A DNA stretch of 48,445 nucleotides, from the NCBI GenBank assembly GCA_035374585.1, contig DAOSPF010000021.1:1-48445 (forward strand), read 5' to 3'. The position numbers and the translations under genes are program-made. This DNA is from JAKPQD01 sp029572965 (GTDB lineage: Bacteria > Bacteroidota > Bacteroidia > Bacteroidales > DTGW01). Below are positions 1-7,875 of this stretch, one piece after another. How positions within the stretch are numbered: the first letter of the stretch is position 1; the number at the start of each line of letters is the position of its first letter. The notes under the pieces were generated by a model. The model searched no databases, was not told the DNA's origin, and saw only the letters and a list, made by a program, of their open reading frames with translations.

Positions 1-2
1 AA

Positions 3-230
3 CAAAAAAAAGACAAAAGACAAGAGCAAATGGAAAAAAAACAAGAAAAAGAGAAAAAAGAACAAGAACAATATGCCAAAGCTCAACAGCACCAACTTGA
101 TATTCAAAGCAAAAAAACTCGGGAGCGCATGCTCAAAAACAAGAAAATGACAGATGACTATTATAAAAAGAAAGCCCGTCACCGATGCTGGAGAAAATTT
201 GTTACATTTGTTCAACAAAATTTTCCTTAA
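3..230 (+). CDS. Lys/Glu/Gln-rich small protein, 5' end outside the window
   Basis: The reading frame is open to the left edge of the window (first full codon at 3), so the gene is probably truncated; an internal ATG exists at 30. The visible part is highly charged and almost certainly helical (runs of K, E and Q), with a basic segment KKKARHRCWRKF near the end and a short hydrophobic/aromatic tail. It stops 3 nt before the next gene, so the two are likely co-transcribed. I do not recognise the family. It could be a coiled-coil or nucleic-acid-binding protein on composition alone, but nothing specific supports that. Confidence 0.55.
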   Translation, partial: QKKDKRQEQMEKKQEKEKKEQEQYAKAQQHQLDIQSKKTRERMLKNKKMTDDYYKKKARHRCWRKFVTFVQQNFP

Positions 231-233
231 GAT

Positions 234-716
234 ATGGACGCAGATTGTAATTTCATACCATTTTTAGTGGTTAATAAGGCCGGGATTGATGGCGGCACAC
301 TTTTTTATATTATTATAGCCGTTATTGTCCTTATTAGTGGATTTATTCAGAAAAAAAATGCAAAAAACAACCAGGAGCCTTCAAAACCTGAACATGCTCC
401 CGATCCTTGGAAAGAAATCTTCGATTTCCCTGAAATGGACGAAAAACCTGAGCCAGAGTATAAACCTGAACCTGTAAAAGTTGAAGTACAAAAAAAGCCT
501 GAGGTAAAAAAAGCCCCTGAGCCGATAAACCCTTTTTTGTCGCAAGAAACCTTAGAATACTTAAAAACAAGAGAAGGAACCGTAACAACATTTGATGATG
601 TAATCAAACAGAGCGAAATAGGTAGTGCTTTTGAAAGTGAACACTATAAACCAATTGAAATTGATTTAAAAAAAGCAGTGATTTATTCTGAAATAATCAA
701 CCGGAAATACCATTAA
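234..716 (+). CDS. Single-pass membrane protein with Pro/Glu/Lys-rich linker, unknown function
   Basis: A 160-residue protein with one hydrophobic segment at about residues 20-39 (TLFYIIIAVIVLISGFIQ). A proline/glutamate/lysine-rich low-complexity stretch follows (about 46-98, repeated KPEP/PEVK-like motifs), then a C-terminal conserved-looking region with TFDDVIKQSE and a YKPIEIDLKKAVIYSEIINRKY ending. The topology suggests a short N-terminal tail, a membrane anchor, an extended linker and a cytoplasmic or periplasmic tip. It begins 3 nt after the upstream small ORF. The family is not recognised; the overall plan is common for Bacteroidota proteins of unknown function. Confidence 0.7.
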   Translation: MDADCNFIPFLVVNKAGIDGGTLFYIIIAVIVLISGFIQKKNAKNNQEPSKPEHAPDPWKEIFDFPEMDEKPEPEYKPEPVKVEVQKKPEVKKAPEPINPFLSQETLEYLKTREGTVTTFDDVIKQSEIGSAFESEHYKPIEIDLKKAVIYSEIINRKYH

Positions 717-770
717 GCTGTTTTTGGTAAAATATTGATTATTAATATTTTAAATTTTATTTGATTTCTA

Positions 771-803
771 TTTGCATTTACTCTTTAAAGAGTTGTATAT
801 TTG
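771..803 (+). promoter_or_regulatory. Bacteroidota-type promoter of greA
   Basis: A -7 element TATATTTG (796-803) matches TAnnTTTG exactly. A -33-like TTTG lies at 771-774, 21 nt upstream. This predicts transcription starting near 810 and a 5' leader of about 65 nt before the greA start. Confidence 0.65.
780..793. promoter_or_regulatory. Perfect 14-bp palindrome between the promoter elements of greA (candidate operator)
   Basis: ACTCTTTAAAGAGT is an uninterrupted 14-bp palindrome lying exactly in the spacer between the -33 and -7 elements of the greA promoter. A site there is placed to block RNA polymerase if bound by a dimeric regulator. No regulator can be assigned from this window. Confidence 0.4.
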
Positions 804-861
804 CAAAAAAGAGTTTCGGGTTGCCGGAATTCTTTTTTATTTTATATGTATAGTTTATAAT

Positions 862-867
862 AGGAGG
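862..867 (+). promoter_or_regulatory. Consensus Shine-Dalgarno of greA
   Basis: AGGAGG lies 7 nt before the ATG of greA. Almost every other gene in the window lacks such a site, as is usual in Bacteroidota, so this one stands out and fixes the greA start. Confidence 0.8.
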
Positions 868-874
868 TTTTAGC

Positions 875-1348
875 ATGTCAAAAGTATCATACATAACACA
901 GGAAGGGCTTCAAAAGCTTAAAGCTGAACTCGAACATTTGATAAATGTTGAGCGTCCTGCAATCTCACGTCAGATAGCTGAAGCCCGCGATAAAGGCGAT
1001 TTGTCCGAAAATGCAGAATATGATGCTGCTAAAGATGCCCAAGGTATGCTTGAAATGCGTATTTCTAAACTTGAGCAGCTTCTTGCTAATTCAAGGGTTA
1101 TTGATGAATCAAAAATTGATACTTCTAAGGTTCAAATTCTAAACAAGGTAAAAATAAAAAATACCAAAACTAATGCTGTTCTTGAATATCAGATTGTTTC
1201 AGAAACAGAAGCCAACCTTAAAGAAGGTAAAATAGCGGCCAATAGCCCTATTGCTAAAGCTTTGATGGGCAAAAAAGTTGGCGATGTTGCCGAGGCTATT
1301 ATCCCTGCCGGGAAAGTTATGTTTCAAATTCTTGAAATATCTCGTTAA
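875..1348 (+). CDS. greA: Transcription elongation factor GreA
   Basis: At 157 residues it has the family's usual length. The N-terminal antiparallel coiled coil is about residues 1-75 and carries the acidic tip DKGDLSENAEYDAAKDAQ (D42, E45), which enters the RNA polymerase secondary channel and stimulates cleavage of backtracked transcripts. The C-terminal FKBP-like domain (about 80-157) contains the family signature NSPIAKALMGKKVGDVAE. It has its own promoter with an embedded palindrome and an unusually strong ribosome binding site, so it is likely well translated. The following deiminase gene begins 13 nt later. Confidence 0.97.
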   Translation: MSKVSYITQEGLQKLKAELEHLINVERPAISRQIAEARDKGDLSENAEYDAAKDAQGMLEMRISKLEQLLANSRVIDESKIDTSKVQILNKVKIKNTKTNAVLEYQIVSETEANLKEGKIAANSPIAKALMGKKVGDVAEAIIPAGKVMFQILEISR

Positions 1349-1361
1349 TTTATAATCATAT

Positions 1362-2405
1362 TTGTTTTTGGAAAATTTTGAGTTTGTTGGATACCGGTTT
1401 CCGGCAGAGTGGGAGAGGCATGAAGCTACATGGTTGACGTGGCCTTATCGTGAAGAATCATTTCCTGAAAACTTGCATGTGGTATATGAGCAGTATGTCT
1501 GTTTTATTGGGCAAATAGCAAAATCAGAAAAGGTCCGCATCAATATTCCTGATGAAGGGCAAAAGGCTGTTTTGTATAGCTGGCTCGAAAAGCTCAGTTT
1601 AGGCGACGAGAATATCCAATGCTTTATACATCCAAGCAATGACGTATGGTGTCGTGATCATGGCCCTGCATTCATTGTCAACCCTAAAGCTGTATATCCA
1701 AAGGCTATTGTTGATTGGGAATTTAATGCCTGGGGAGGGAAATACCCTTCCAATTTTGACAATCAGATACCTCAGTTTATAGCCAGTACATTTTCATTGC
1801 CTTATGTAAGCCCTGGCATTGTCATGGAAGGAGGCTCGGTCGATTTCAATGGCGAAGGCGACTTGCTTACAACTACTGCTTGTTTGCTCAATAAAAACCG
1901 AAATCCACATTTATCGCAAAAACAAATTGAAGAGTATTTGCGTAAGTATTATGGCGTTCACAATATTATATGGCTTGGAGACGGTATTGCTGGCGATGAT
2001 ACCGATGGCCATGTTGACGATATTACCCGTTTTGTTGATGCTAATACCATCATTACTGTTATCGAGCATGATAAAAGTGATGAAAATTATGAACCATTAA
2101 AAGAAAATGCCCGGAAATTAGCAAAAGTTAGGTTAGCCAATGGAAAACAACCTGACATTGTTGAATTGCCAATGCCAAAGCCTTTGTATTATAAGGCTGA
2201 CAGGCTTCCTGCTTCTTATGCAAATTTTTATTTTGCCAATAGCGCTCTGATTGTGCCTGTTTTTAATTGTGATGCGGATGAAAAGGTACTTGAAATCCTT
2301 TCAAATCTTATCAAAGACAGGCCTGTGGTTGGAATCGACTCGTCAAATATAGTTCGCGGACTGGGTAGTTTTCATTGTCTCAGTCAACAAGAACCTTTAG
2401 TATAG
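1362..2405 (+). CDS. aguA: Agmatine deiminase / peptidyl-arginine deiminase (PAD_porph family)
   Basis: A hydrolase of the guanidino-group-modifying superfamily; relatives turn agmatine into N-carbamoylputrescine and ammonia in putrescine synthesis. The N-terminus has the family signature RFPAEWERHEATWLTWP. Active-site motifs are visible: WCRDHGP (residues 96-102), EGGSVDFNGEG, TDGHVDD (His217) and the nucleophile Cys339 in GSFHCLSQQEP. Length 347 is normal. No ATG lies near the expected N-terminus; TTG at 1362 (or a second TTG at 1368) is the likely start. It follows greA by 13 nt. Free peptidyl-arginine as substrate cannot be excluded, but there is no export signal, which favours cytoplasmic agmatine. 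Confidence 0.9.
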   Translation: MFLENFEFVGYRFPAEWERHEATWLTWPYREESFPENLHVVYEQYVCFIGQIAKSEKVRINIPDEGQKAVLYSWLEKLSLGDENIQCFIHPSNDVWCRDHGPAFIVNPKAVYPKAIVDWEFNAWGGKYPSNFDNQIPQFIASTFSLPYVSPGIVMEGGSVDFNGEGDLLTTTACLLNKNRNPHLSQKQIEEYLRKYYGVHNIIWLGDGIAGDDTDGHVDDITRFVDANTIITVIEHDKSDENYEPLKENARKLAKVRLANGKQPDIVELPMPKPLYYKADRLPASYANFYFANSALIVPVFNCDADEKVLEILSNLIKDRPVVGIDSSNIVRGLGSFHCLSQQEPLV

Positions 2406-2426
2406 TACATATATACAATTCATTGT

Positions 2427-3830
2427 ATGGGAAGAAAAAAGTCATTGCCTGTTATTGAAGATGTTGAAATTATTGAATTAGCTGCTGAAGGCAATGCCAT
2501 AGCAAAAATAGATGGTAAGGTATTGTTTGTGCCTAAAGCCATTCCCGGCGATGTTGTTGATGTTCAATTAACCCGAAAACGGACTTCCTTTATGGAAGGT
2601 TATGTTGTCAATTATAAGCGATATTCTCAACATCGTATTGAACCTTTTTGTTCTCACTTTGGAACATGCGGGGGGTGTAAATGGCAACATTTACCATATA
2701 CCGAACAGCTCCGCTGGAAGCAAAAACAGGTAACAGATAATCTTCAGCGTATCGGGGGGGGGCAAATAGAAAAGGTTTTCAATATTATGCCTTCTGAAAA
2801 TACAAGGTTTTACAGGAATAAGCTGGAATATACATTTTCCAACAACCGTTGGTTGCCTGCTGAAATGATTAAACAACCTGATTTTGTACGCGAACCAGGT
2901 GCCGGCTTTCACATTCAGGGCATGTTTGATAAAGTGTTGGATTTAGATTATTGTTATCATCAACCCGACCCGTCCAATGAGTTCCGTTTGGCTTTGAAAC
3001 AGTTTCTTTTAGATAACAATTTAAGCTTTTTTGATATCAGGGAGAAAAAAGGCTTTCTCAGAAATCTTGTTGTACGCAACACTGTTGCCGGCCAATGGAT
3101 GCTAATTGTAATATTTGGTGAAGACAATCCGCAGCAGATTACAAAAACGCTTACCTATTTAAAAGATAGGTTTTCAGCTTTGGATTCATTGATGTTTACT
3201 GTGAATACCAAGCTCAATGATACTTTTCATGATTTAGACATAAAACTTTATTATGGAAAGCCATACATTGTTGAGAAAATGGAAGACCTACAGTTTAAGA
3301 TTGGCCCTAAATCTTTCTTTCAGACAAATACTCAACAAGCTGTCAATTTGTACTCAAAAGTCAGAGAGTGGGCTTCATTGCATAGCGATGACATTGTGTA
3401 TGACCTATATACCGGAACGGGAACCATTGCCAACTTTTTAGCTCCGCATGCTAAAAGGGTTGTAGGTATTGAATATATTGCAGATGCCATTGAAGATGCA
3501 AAAGAAAATTCAAAATTAAATAATATTACTAATACGTTGTTTTTTGCCGGAGATATCAAAGATTTGCTCAATGATTCTTTCTTTAATGAACACGGCAGGC
3601 CACGGGTTGTGGTTACAGACCCGCCCAGGGCAGGGATGCACCCGGATGTAATAAATGCACTGCTTGGGGCCTTGCCTGAAACAATCGTGTATGTTAGCTG
3701 TAACCCTGCAACACAAGCCAGGGATATAAAACTTATGGCTGATAAATATAAAGTTGTTTCTATTCAGCCTGTTGATATGTTTCCTCATACTCATCATGTT
3801 GAAAATATTGCACTTCTGAGTTTGCGATGA
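2427..3830 (+). CDS. rlmD: 23S rRNA (uracil-5-)-methyltransferase, RlmD/RumA type
   Basis: A SAM-dependent RNA m5U methyltransferase. An N-terminal TRAM domain (about 8-65) is followed by iron-sulfur ligands C75, C81 and C84 in FCSHFGTCGGCKWQH, with a later Cys near YCYH as the fourth. The Rossmann core has VYDLYTGTGTIANFLA and TDPPRAGMHPDV, the catalytic Cys425 is in YVSCNP, and the C-terminal general base is in HHVEN. Length 467 is normal. It overlaps the next gene by 4 bp. An uninterrupted run of nine G (2754-2762) encodes three glycines after the Fe-S region; this is odd for AT-rich DNA and prone to slippage. TrmA-family members can also act on other RNAs, so the exact uridine is not certain. 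Confidence 0.93.
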   Translation: MGRKKSLPVIEDVEIIELAAEGNAIAKIDGKVLFVPKAIPGDVVDVQLTRKRTSFMEGYVVNYKRYSQHRIEPFCSHFGTCGGCKWQHLPYTEQLRWKQKQVTDNLQRIGGGQIEKVFNIMPSENTRFYRNKLEYTFSNNRWLPAEMIKQPDFVREPGAGFHIQGMFDKVLDLDYCYHQPDPSNEFRLALKQFLLDNNLSFFDIREKKGFLRNLVVRNTVAGQWMLIVIFGEDNPQQITKTLTYLKDRFSALDSLMFTVNTKLNDTFHDLDIKLYYGKPYIVEKMEDLQFKIGPKSFFQTNTQQAVNLYSKVREWASLHSDDIVYDLYTGTGTIANFLAPHAKRVVGIEYIADAIEDAKENSKLNNITNTLFFAGDIKDLLNDSFFNEHGRPRVVVTDPPRAGMHPDVINALLGALPETIVYVSCNPATQARDIKLMADKYKVVSIQPVDMFPHTHHVENIALLSLR

Positions 3831-4600
3831 CAGAAATTGATATTAGTGCCAAAAGATTGCTGGAAAAGCTGGCTAAGAAAGTGGGAAAAACTATATTAAA
3901 TCATGGTTTGGTTCAGCCAGGAGACCGAATTCTTGTTGCAGTTTCAGGTGGAAAGGATTCCTATGCCTTATTGCACCTGTTGACCGAAACATTGCGACAT
4001 GCACCTTTCAAACCATACATTGTAGCTATACATGTTGTTAACAAAGATATAGGTTACCAGATTGACCTTGATTTCATGAAATCATTTTGCCTGTATCTGG
4101 GCATCGACTTGTATATTGAGGAAAGTACAGTTGATTTAACTGTAAAATCGAAAAAATCCCCTTGTTTTATTTGTTCGTGGGAGCGTCGGAAAGTTATTTT
4201 TCAAAAAGCAAGAGAATTTCAGTGTAACAAAATTGCTTTTGGGCATCACCTTGATGATGCTATTCAAACCCTTTTAATGAATATGATCTATCATGGCTCA
4301 ATAAGTTCTTTGCCGTATTTCGTCAAAATGTTTCAAGGAGAAAGGACTTTGGTACGACCTTTGCTGGATCTTGATGAACAAATTTTGAGTTCTTTGGCAA
4401 AAATGATGAATTATCCTGTTGAGGTTAAACAATGCAAATACTCTGATACTACTAAGAGAGATGCAGTGAAAAAAATAATCGAGGAATTAAACAGCAAATA
4501 TCCCCTGACAGGTAAAAATCTTTTTAAATCGATGCAAAATTGCTTTCACGAATATTTGCCTGAACTTAACCAAACCTTGAATAAATCCCCTGAAACTTAA
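3827..4600 (+). CDS. ttcA: PP-loop tRNA thiolation enzyme, TtcA family
   Basis: An ATP-pyrophosphatase that activates a tRNA base for sulfur insertion (TtcA makes 2-thiocytidine 32). The PP-loop SGGKDS is at residues 40-45, a CxxC pair (C113, C116, in PCFICSWERRK) probably binds the Fe-S cluster, and the helix IAFGHHLDDAIQTLLMNM is typical of TtcA. Its ATGA overlap with rlmD indicates translational coupling, making a small RNA-modification unit. At 257 residues it is slightly shorter than E. coli TtcA. The sister family TtuA/TtcA-like in other lineages cannot be fully separated by eye. Confidence 0.88.
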   Translation: MTEIDISAKRLLEKLAKKVGKTILNHGLVQPGDRILVAVSGGKDSYALLHLLTETLRHAPFKPYIVAIHVVNKDIGYQIDLDFMKSFCLYLGIDLYIEESTVDLTVKSKKSPCFICSWERRKVIFQKAREFQCNKIAFGHHLDDAIQTLLMNMIYHGSISSLPYFVKMFQGERTLVRPLLDLDEQILSSLAKMMNYPVEVKQCKYSDTTKRDAVKKIIEELNSKYPLTGKNLFKSMQNCFHEYLPELNQTLNKSPET

Positions 4601-4606
4601 CAATGA

Positions 4607-4638
4607 TTTGTATAGACAAACGTAATTATGTATTTTTT
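4607..4638 (+). promoter_or_regulatory. Probable promoter of the 4659-10827 gene cluster
   Basis: TTTG at 4607-4610 and TATTTTTT at 4631-4638 are separated by 20 nt. This is one mismatch from the TTTG-N20-TAnnTTTG arrangement seen elsewhere in the window. The expected start near 4645 gives a leader of about 14 nt. Confidence 0.45.
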
Positions 4639-4658
4639 AAACTTACAAAAAATATACT

Positions 4659-4889
4659 ATGAACAGGATACAACCAAATTTTGAAACAATATACCGGATT
4701 TTCGGATTGATAGTTGTTATTTTGCTTATAATTCTTGGCTTTTCTCTCATGTTTTCAAAGTATTTTCAATATATTCCTTCAAATTTTCGATTTTTTATAG
4801 GTGTATTTATAATCGCTTATGGAGCTTTTAGATTGGTCAATATCATTATAAAATTTAAAAATAAAACCAATGAAGAGGATGAAGAGTAA
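4659..4889 (+). CDS. Small two-helix inner-membrane protein of unknown function
   Basis: A 76-residue protein with two hydrophobic helices (about 11-31 and 43-63) joined by a short loop, and a charged acidic tail ending EEDEE. It is first in the cluster with the PstS-like, TPR, ExbB, ExbD and TonB genes and overlaps the next gene by 20 bp. It may be an accessory membrane component of that system. The family is not recognised. Confidence 0.75.
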   Translation: MNRIQPNFETIYRIFGLIVVILLIILGFSLMFSKYFQYIPSNFRFFIGVFIIAYGAFRLVNIIIKFKNKTNEEDEE

Positions 4890-5823
4890 AATATGGATAG
4901 CTGGCTTAGTTGCTTTGCTTACTGTTTCGTGCAACTATGACCCCAGGGCAGGCATAAACGAAGAAACTCCTACCCGCGGAAATATCAAAATTGGTGTTGA
5001 TGAGTCTTTTTATTTATTGTCTGAAGCTCATCTTGCTGTTTTTCAGTCAATATATGAAAATGCCCATATCAAACCTCTTTATAAGCCTGAGTTGGACGTT
5101 CTTAACGATTTTCTCAATGATTCCATCAGGCTTATGGTTACTTCCCGAAAGCTTACAACCGAAGAGCTTGAGTACTTTAAGAGCAGGAATATTTTTCCTC
5201 AAACAGTTACTATTGCATACGACGGAATAGCATTTATTGTAAATAAAACTAATAAAGATTCCCTTATCCGGTACAACCAGATTCGGGATATTTTTTTGGG
5301 CAAAATTGATAACTGGAATAAAATCAACCCTAAAAATACCAATGGGGCTATTAAAGTAGTTTTTGACAATATAAAATCTTCTAACGTTCGTTATCTAAAC
5401 GAGAAATTTAAAGTTGGTAGTAAATTTCCCAAATATTGTTACTCTGTTAATACCAACGAAGAAGTAATTAATTATGTTGAAAAAAATAAAAATGCTATTG
5501 GTGTTTTGAGCGTAAATTGGATTAGCGATAAAGACGATTCTATAACCAGGGGCTTTCTTAAGCGAATAAAAGTAGTTGGCGTTACGCCTGAAAACGACCC
5601 CGAAGGCCCCGAATATACCAAACCTTATGCTGGCTTTATAGCTGAAAAATCATATCCTTTTATTCGTGAGGTTTACATGATTAACCGGGAATCATTTTCA
5701 GGACTTGGTTCTGGTTACCTGCAATGGGTTACAGCAGATCAGGGACAGCGTATTGTCTTAAAGATGGGAATGGTTCCTGCTACAATGCCAATAAGGCTTA
5801 TAAAGACGAAATCTAATTTTTAA
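4870..5823 (+). CDS. PstS-like (phosphate-type) periplasmic binding lipoprotein
   Basis: The signal peptide has a lipobox (LLTVSC, lipidated Cys about residue 21), followed by a PBP-like fold: GNIKIGVDESFYLLSEAHLAVFQSIYENA, SIRLMVTSRKLTTEELEYFK, and TIAYDGIAFIVNKTNKDSLIRYNQIRDIFLGKIDNW, which is the strong PstS-family signature (the 'DGiA.ivn' and 'lr.IFlG.i..W' blocks). No ABC permease or ATPase gene is nearby. The protein sits in a PstS-TPR-ExbB-ExbD-ExbD-TonB cluster, a combination I associate with Bacteroidota, so it may sense or bind a ligand in the TonB pathway rather than feed an ABC transporter. Two in-frame ATGs (4870, 4879) are possible; the first overlaps the previous gene by 20 bp. 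Confidence 0.8.
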   Translation: MKRMKSKIWIAGLVALLTVSCNYDPRAGINEETPTRGNIKIGVDESFYLLSEAHLAVFQSIYENAHIKPLYKPELDVLNDFLNDSIRLMVTSRKLTTEELEYFKSRNIFPQTVTIAYDGIAFIVNKTNKDSLIRYNQIRDIFLGKIDNWNKINPKNTNGAIKVVFDNIKSSNVRYLNEKFKVGSKFPKYCYSVNTNEEVINYVEKNKNAIGVLSVNWISDKDDSITRGFLKRIKVVGVTPENDPEGPEYTKPYAGFIAEKSYPFIREVYMINRESFSGLGSGYLQWVTADQGQRIVLKMGMVPATMPIRLIKTKSNF

Positions 5824-5868
5824 ATTGTTATTAATATGGAATAATGTTTTTTTTCATCGAATAAAAAT

Positions 5869-5876
5869 TAATTTTG
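5869..5876 (+). promoter_or_regulatory. -7 promoter element upstream of the TPR gene
   Basis: TAATTTTG matches TAnnTTTG exactly, 34 nt before the TPR start codon. No clear TTTG is seen at the proper distance upstream, so it may be a secondary internal promoter of the cluster. Confidence 0.35.
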
Positions 5877-5910
5877 AGCAAATTTTTTAACTAACAAAAA
5901 TTATCTAGCT

Positions 5911-7779
5911 ATGAAAATATTCTCTTTTCGTATTTCAATGTACTGGTGCATAGCCGCATTGTTTTTAAGCTTAGGTTCGGCGTTGTTGCAAGCGCAGGAT
6001 ATTAATCAGGCTCTCAAATATCTGCAAAGTGAAAGATATGAAGATGCTAATGCGATTTTTCAAAAATTGATCGACTCTAACCCTACTGAAGCAAATGCTT
6101 GTTTTTATTACGGTGAGAGTATTTTGTTAAACTTCCAGAATGATCCATATTCAAATACTTTAGAGGAAGTCGTAAAAGAATCGGCAACATACTTTAATAT
6201 GGGCATTAAACGTGATAGTACAAATATGTTAAACTACATCGGACTGGGTATGCTCAAACTTCTTCAACATAACGATACTATTGGGGCCGATATATATTTT
6301 ACTAAAGTTGAAAATGTAATCCCTAAAAAAGAGAAAAAATTTACCGATAATGATTTTAATTTATTGATAAAATTGGCCATGGCCCAGTTGTATTCTCCTA
6401 AACCCAGATATAACAAAGCTATAGCATATCTCGAAAGGGCTAAAGCCGCCTCGGTGGTTATTGCCCAAAAAACCAAAAAAGAAGTCCCATCTGTATATAT
6501 TGCTTTAGGAGACATATACAATAAAATGAACAATGCTTCTTTAGCTGTTGCAAACTATAACAAAGCAGTTTATATTGATGATAAACTATATGAACCAATT
6601 GTTAAAATTGGCCGTTTGTACATGCGTTCTCGCAATTTGCAGGAAGCACGTAATTATTTTGACCAGGCAAAAGAAATAGACTCTACTTATGCCCCGCTTT
6701 ATCGTGCTTATGGCGAAATGTATGCAATGGGTGGTTTGGCCAACCTTTCAAAACAAAACTTCAAAAAATTCCTCGACCTTTCAGGTAACAATATTCCTGC
6801 AAAAATCCAATATGTAAACTCTTTGTTCAAAGCAAAAGATTATAAAACCTGCGTTGAAAATATTGAAGAAATTTTTGCAGTGGACAAATCAAGAAATTAT
6901 TTGAACCGTTTGGCTGCTTATTCGTGTTATGAAATGAGACCTGCCGACTATGAAAAAGCAAAAATGTATATCGAAGAATTTTTTAAAAATTCCTCTCCCG
7001 AGAAAATTATCCCTAAGGATTATACTTATTATGGAAGGACTTTGTTGAAGATGAAAGATACAACCTTAATAATGAAAGCATTTGAACAGCTTCAAAAAGC
7101 TTATTCTTTCGATACTACAGATTATGCTTTGCTTACAGATATTGCTGTTGATGCTTATTATGCCAAGCAGTTTAAACTTGCTGTTGAAACTTTTAACAAA
7201 AAAATAGCTTCAGGACAAGCTGAAATTAGTGATTATTTTACTTTAGGCAAAACTTATTATCAAATGGCCCAAGGTGAAAAAGATACAGCTATCCAGCGGG
7301 CAGCTTATAATGATGCTATCAAAACTTTTACAACTATTACAAAACTTGAACCATCCAACGTTGAAGCTTATTTATGGATTGCCAATACCAGTTTTGGACT
7401 TGACCCTGAGTCAAAGTTAGGTATTGCCAAACCGGCTTATGAAATGGTTATTGAAAAAGGCAGTGCTGACACCATTAAATATGCCCCTCAATTATTTGCT
7501 GCATACTCATACATGGGTTCATACTACCTTTTTGCTGCCAAACCTGATTATGCTATGGCAGAGTCTATTTTCTGGAAAATGGTTTGGTTAGACCCTAAGA
7601 AAAAAGAATGGCAGGTGAAAGGGTATTATTCTCTGGGTGCTACATATACCAGCAGAAAAAATTATGCTGTAGCCCAAACATATTATAAGAAAGTGCTTGA
7701 AATAGACCCGAAAAACGAGGCAGCATTGAAGGATTTAGAAAGCATTAACAAAGTGTTAAAAGCAAAACAAAATCAATAA
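5911..7779 (+). CDS. Exported TPR-repeat protein of the ExbBD-TonB cluster
   Basis: A 622-residue protein with a cleavable signal peptide (about 1-29, ending LLQAQ). It is built almost entirely of tetratricopeptide repeats; clear units include ALKYLQSERYEDANAIFQKLID near the N-terminus, SLAVANYNKAVYIDDKLYEPIVKIGR in the middle, and the C-terminal AVAQTYYKKVLEIDPKNEAALKDLE. It is probably periplasmic, acting as a scaffold between the inner-membrane ExbB/D complex and partners. Its place directly before exbB, with the PstS-like lipoprotein before it, supports a shared role. The molecular partner is unknown. A weak hairpin lies between it and exbB but no convincing terminator. Confidence 0.9.
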   Translation: MKIFSFRISMYWCIAALFLSLGSALLQAQDINQALKYLQSERYEDANAIFQKLIDSNPTEANACFYYGESILLNFQNDPYSNTLEEVVKESATYFNMGIKRDSTNMLNYIGLGMLKLLQHNDTIGADIYFTKVENVIPKKEKKFTDNDFNLLIKLAMAQLYSPKPRYNKAIAYLERAKAASVVIAQKTKKEVPSVYIALGDIYNKMNNASLAVANYNKAVYIDDKLYEPIVKIGRLYMRSRNLQEARNYFDQAKEIDSTYAPLYRAYGEMYAMGGLANLSKQNFKKFLDLSGNNIPAKIQYVNSLFKAKDYKTCVENIEEIFAVDKSRNYLNRLAAYSCYEMRPADYEKAKMYIEEFFKNSSPEKIIPKDYTYYGRTLLKMKDTTLIMKAFEQLQKAYSFDTTDYALLTDIAVDAYYAKQFKLAVETFNKKIASGQAEISDYFTLGKTYYQMAQGEKDTAIQRAAYNDAIKTFTTITKLEPSNVEAYLWIANTSFGLDPESKLGIAKPAYEMVIEKGSADTIKYAPQLFAAYSYMGSYYLFAAKPDYAMAESIFWKMVWLDPKKKEWQVKGYYSLGATYTSRKNYAVAQTYYKKVLEIDPKNEAALKDLESINKVLKAKQNQ

Positions 7780-7875
7780 TACTAAACAAGCATTTTGGAA
7801 AATAGGAAAGAAAATGCTTTATTTGTGCTCGAATTTTTAGTGAAAATTTAATTAATAACAACTAATTTAATTTAT

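Noticed and set aside
1819..2100. Second reading frame inside the deiminase gene
   Set aside because: It lies wholly within the strongly supported agmatine deiminase frame and has no recognisable product.
7788..7819. Hairpin AAGCATTTT / AAAATGCTT between the TPR and exbB genes as a terminator
   Set aside because: The stem is AT-rich, the loop is 14 nt and no proper T-run follows; the genes on both sides look like one functional unit.
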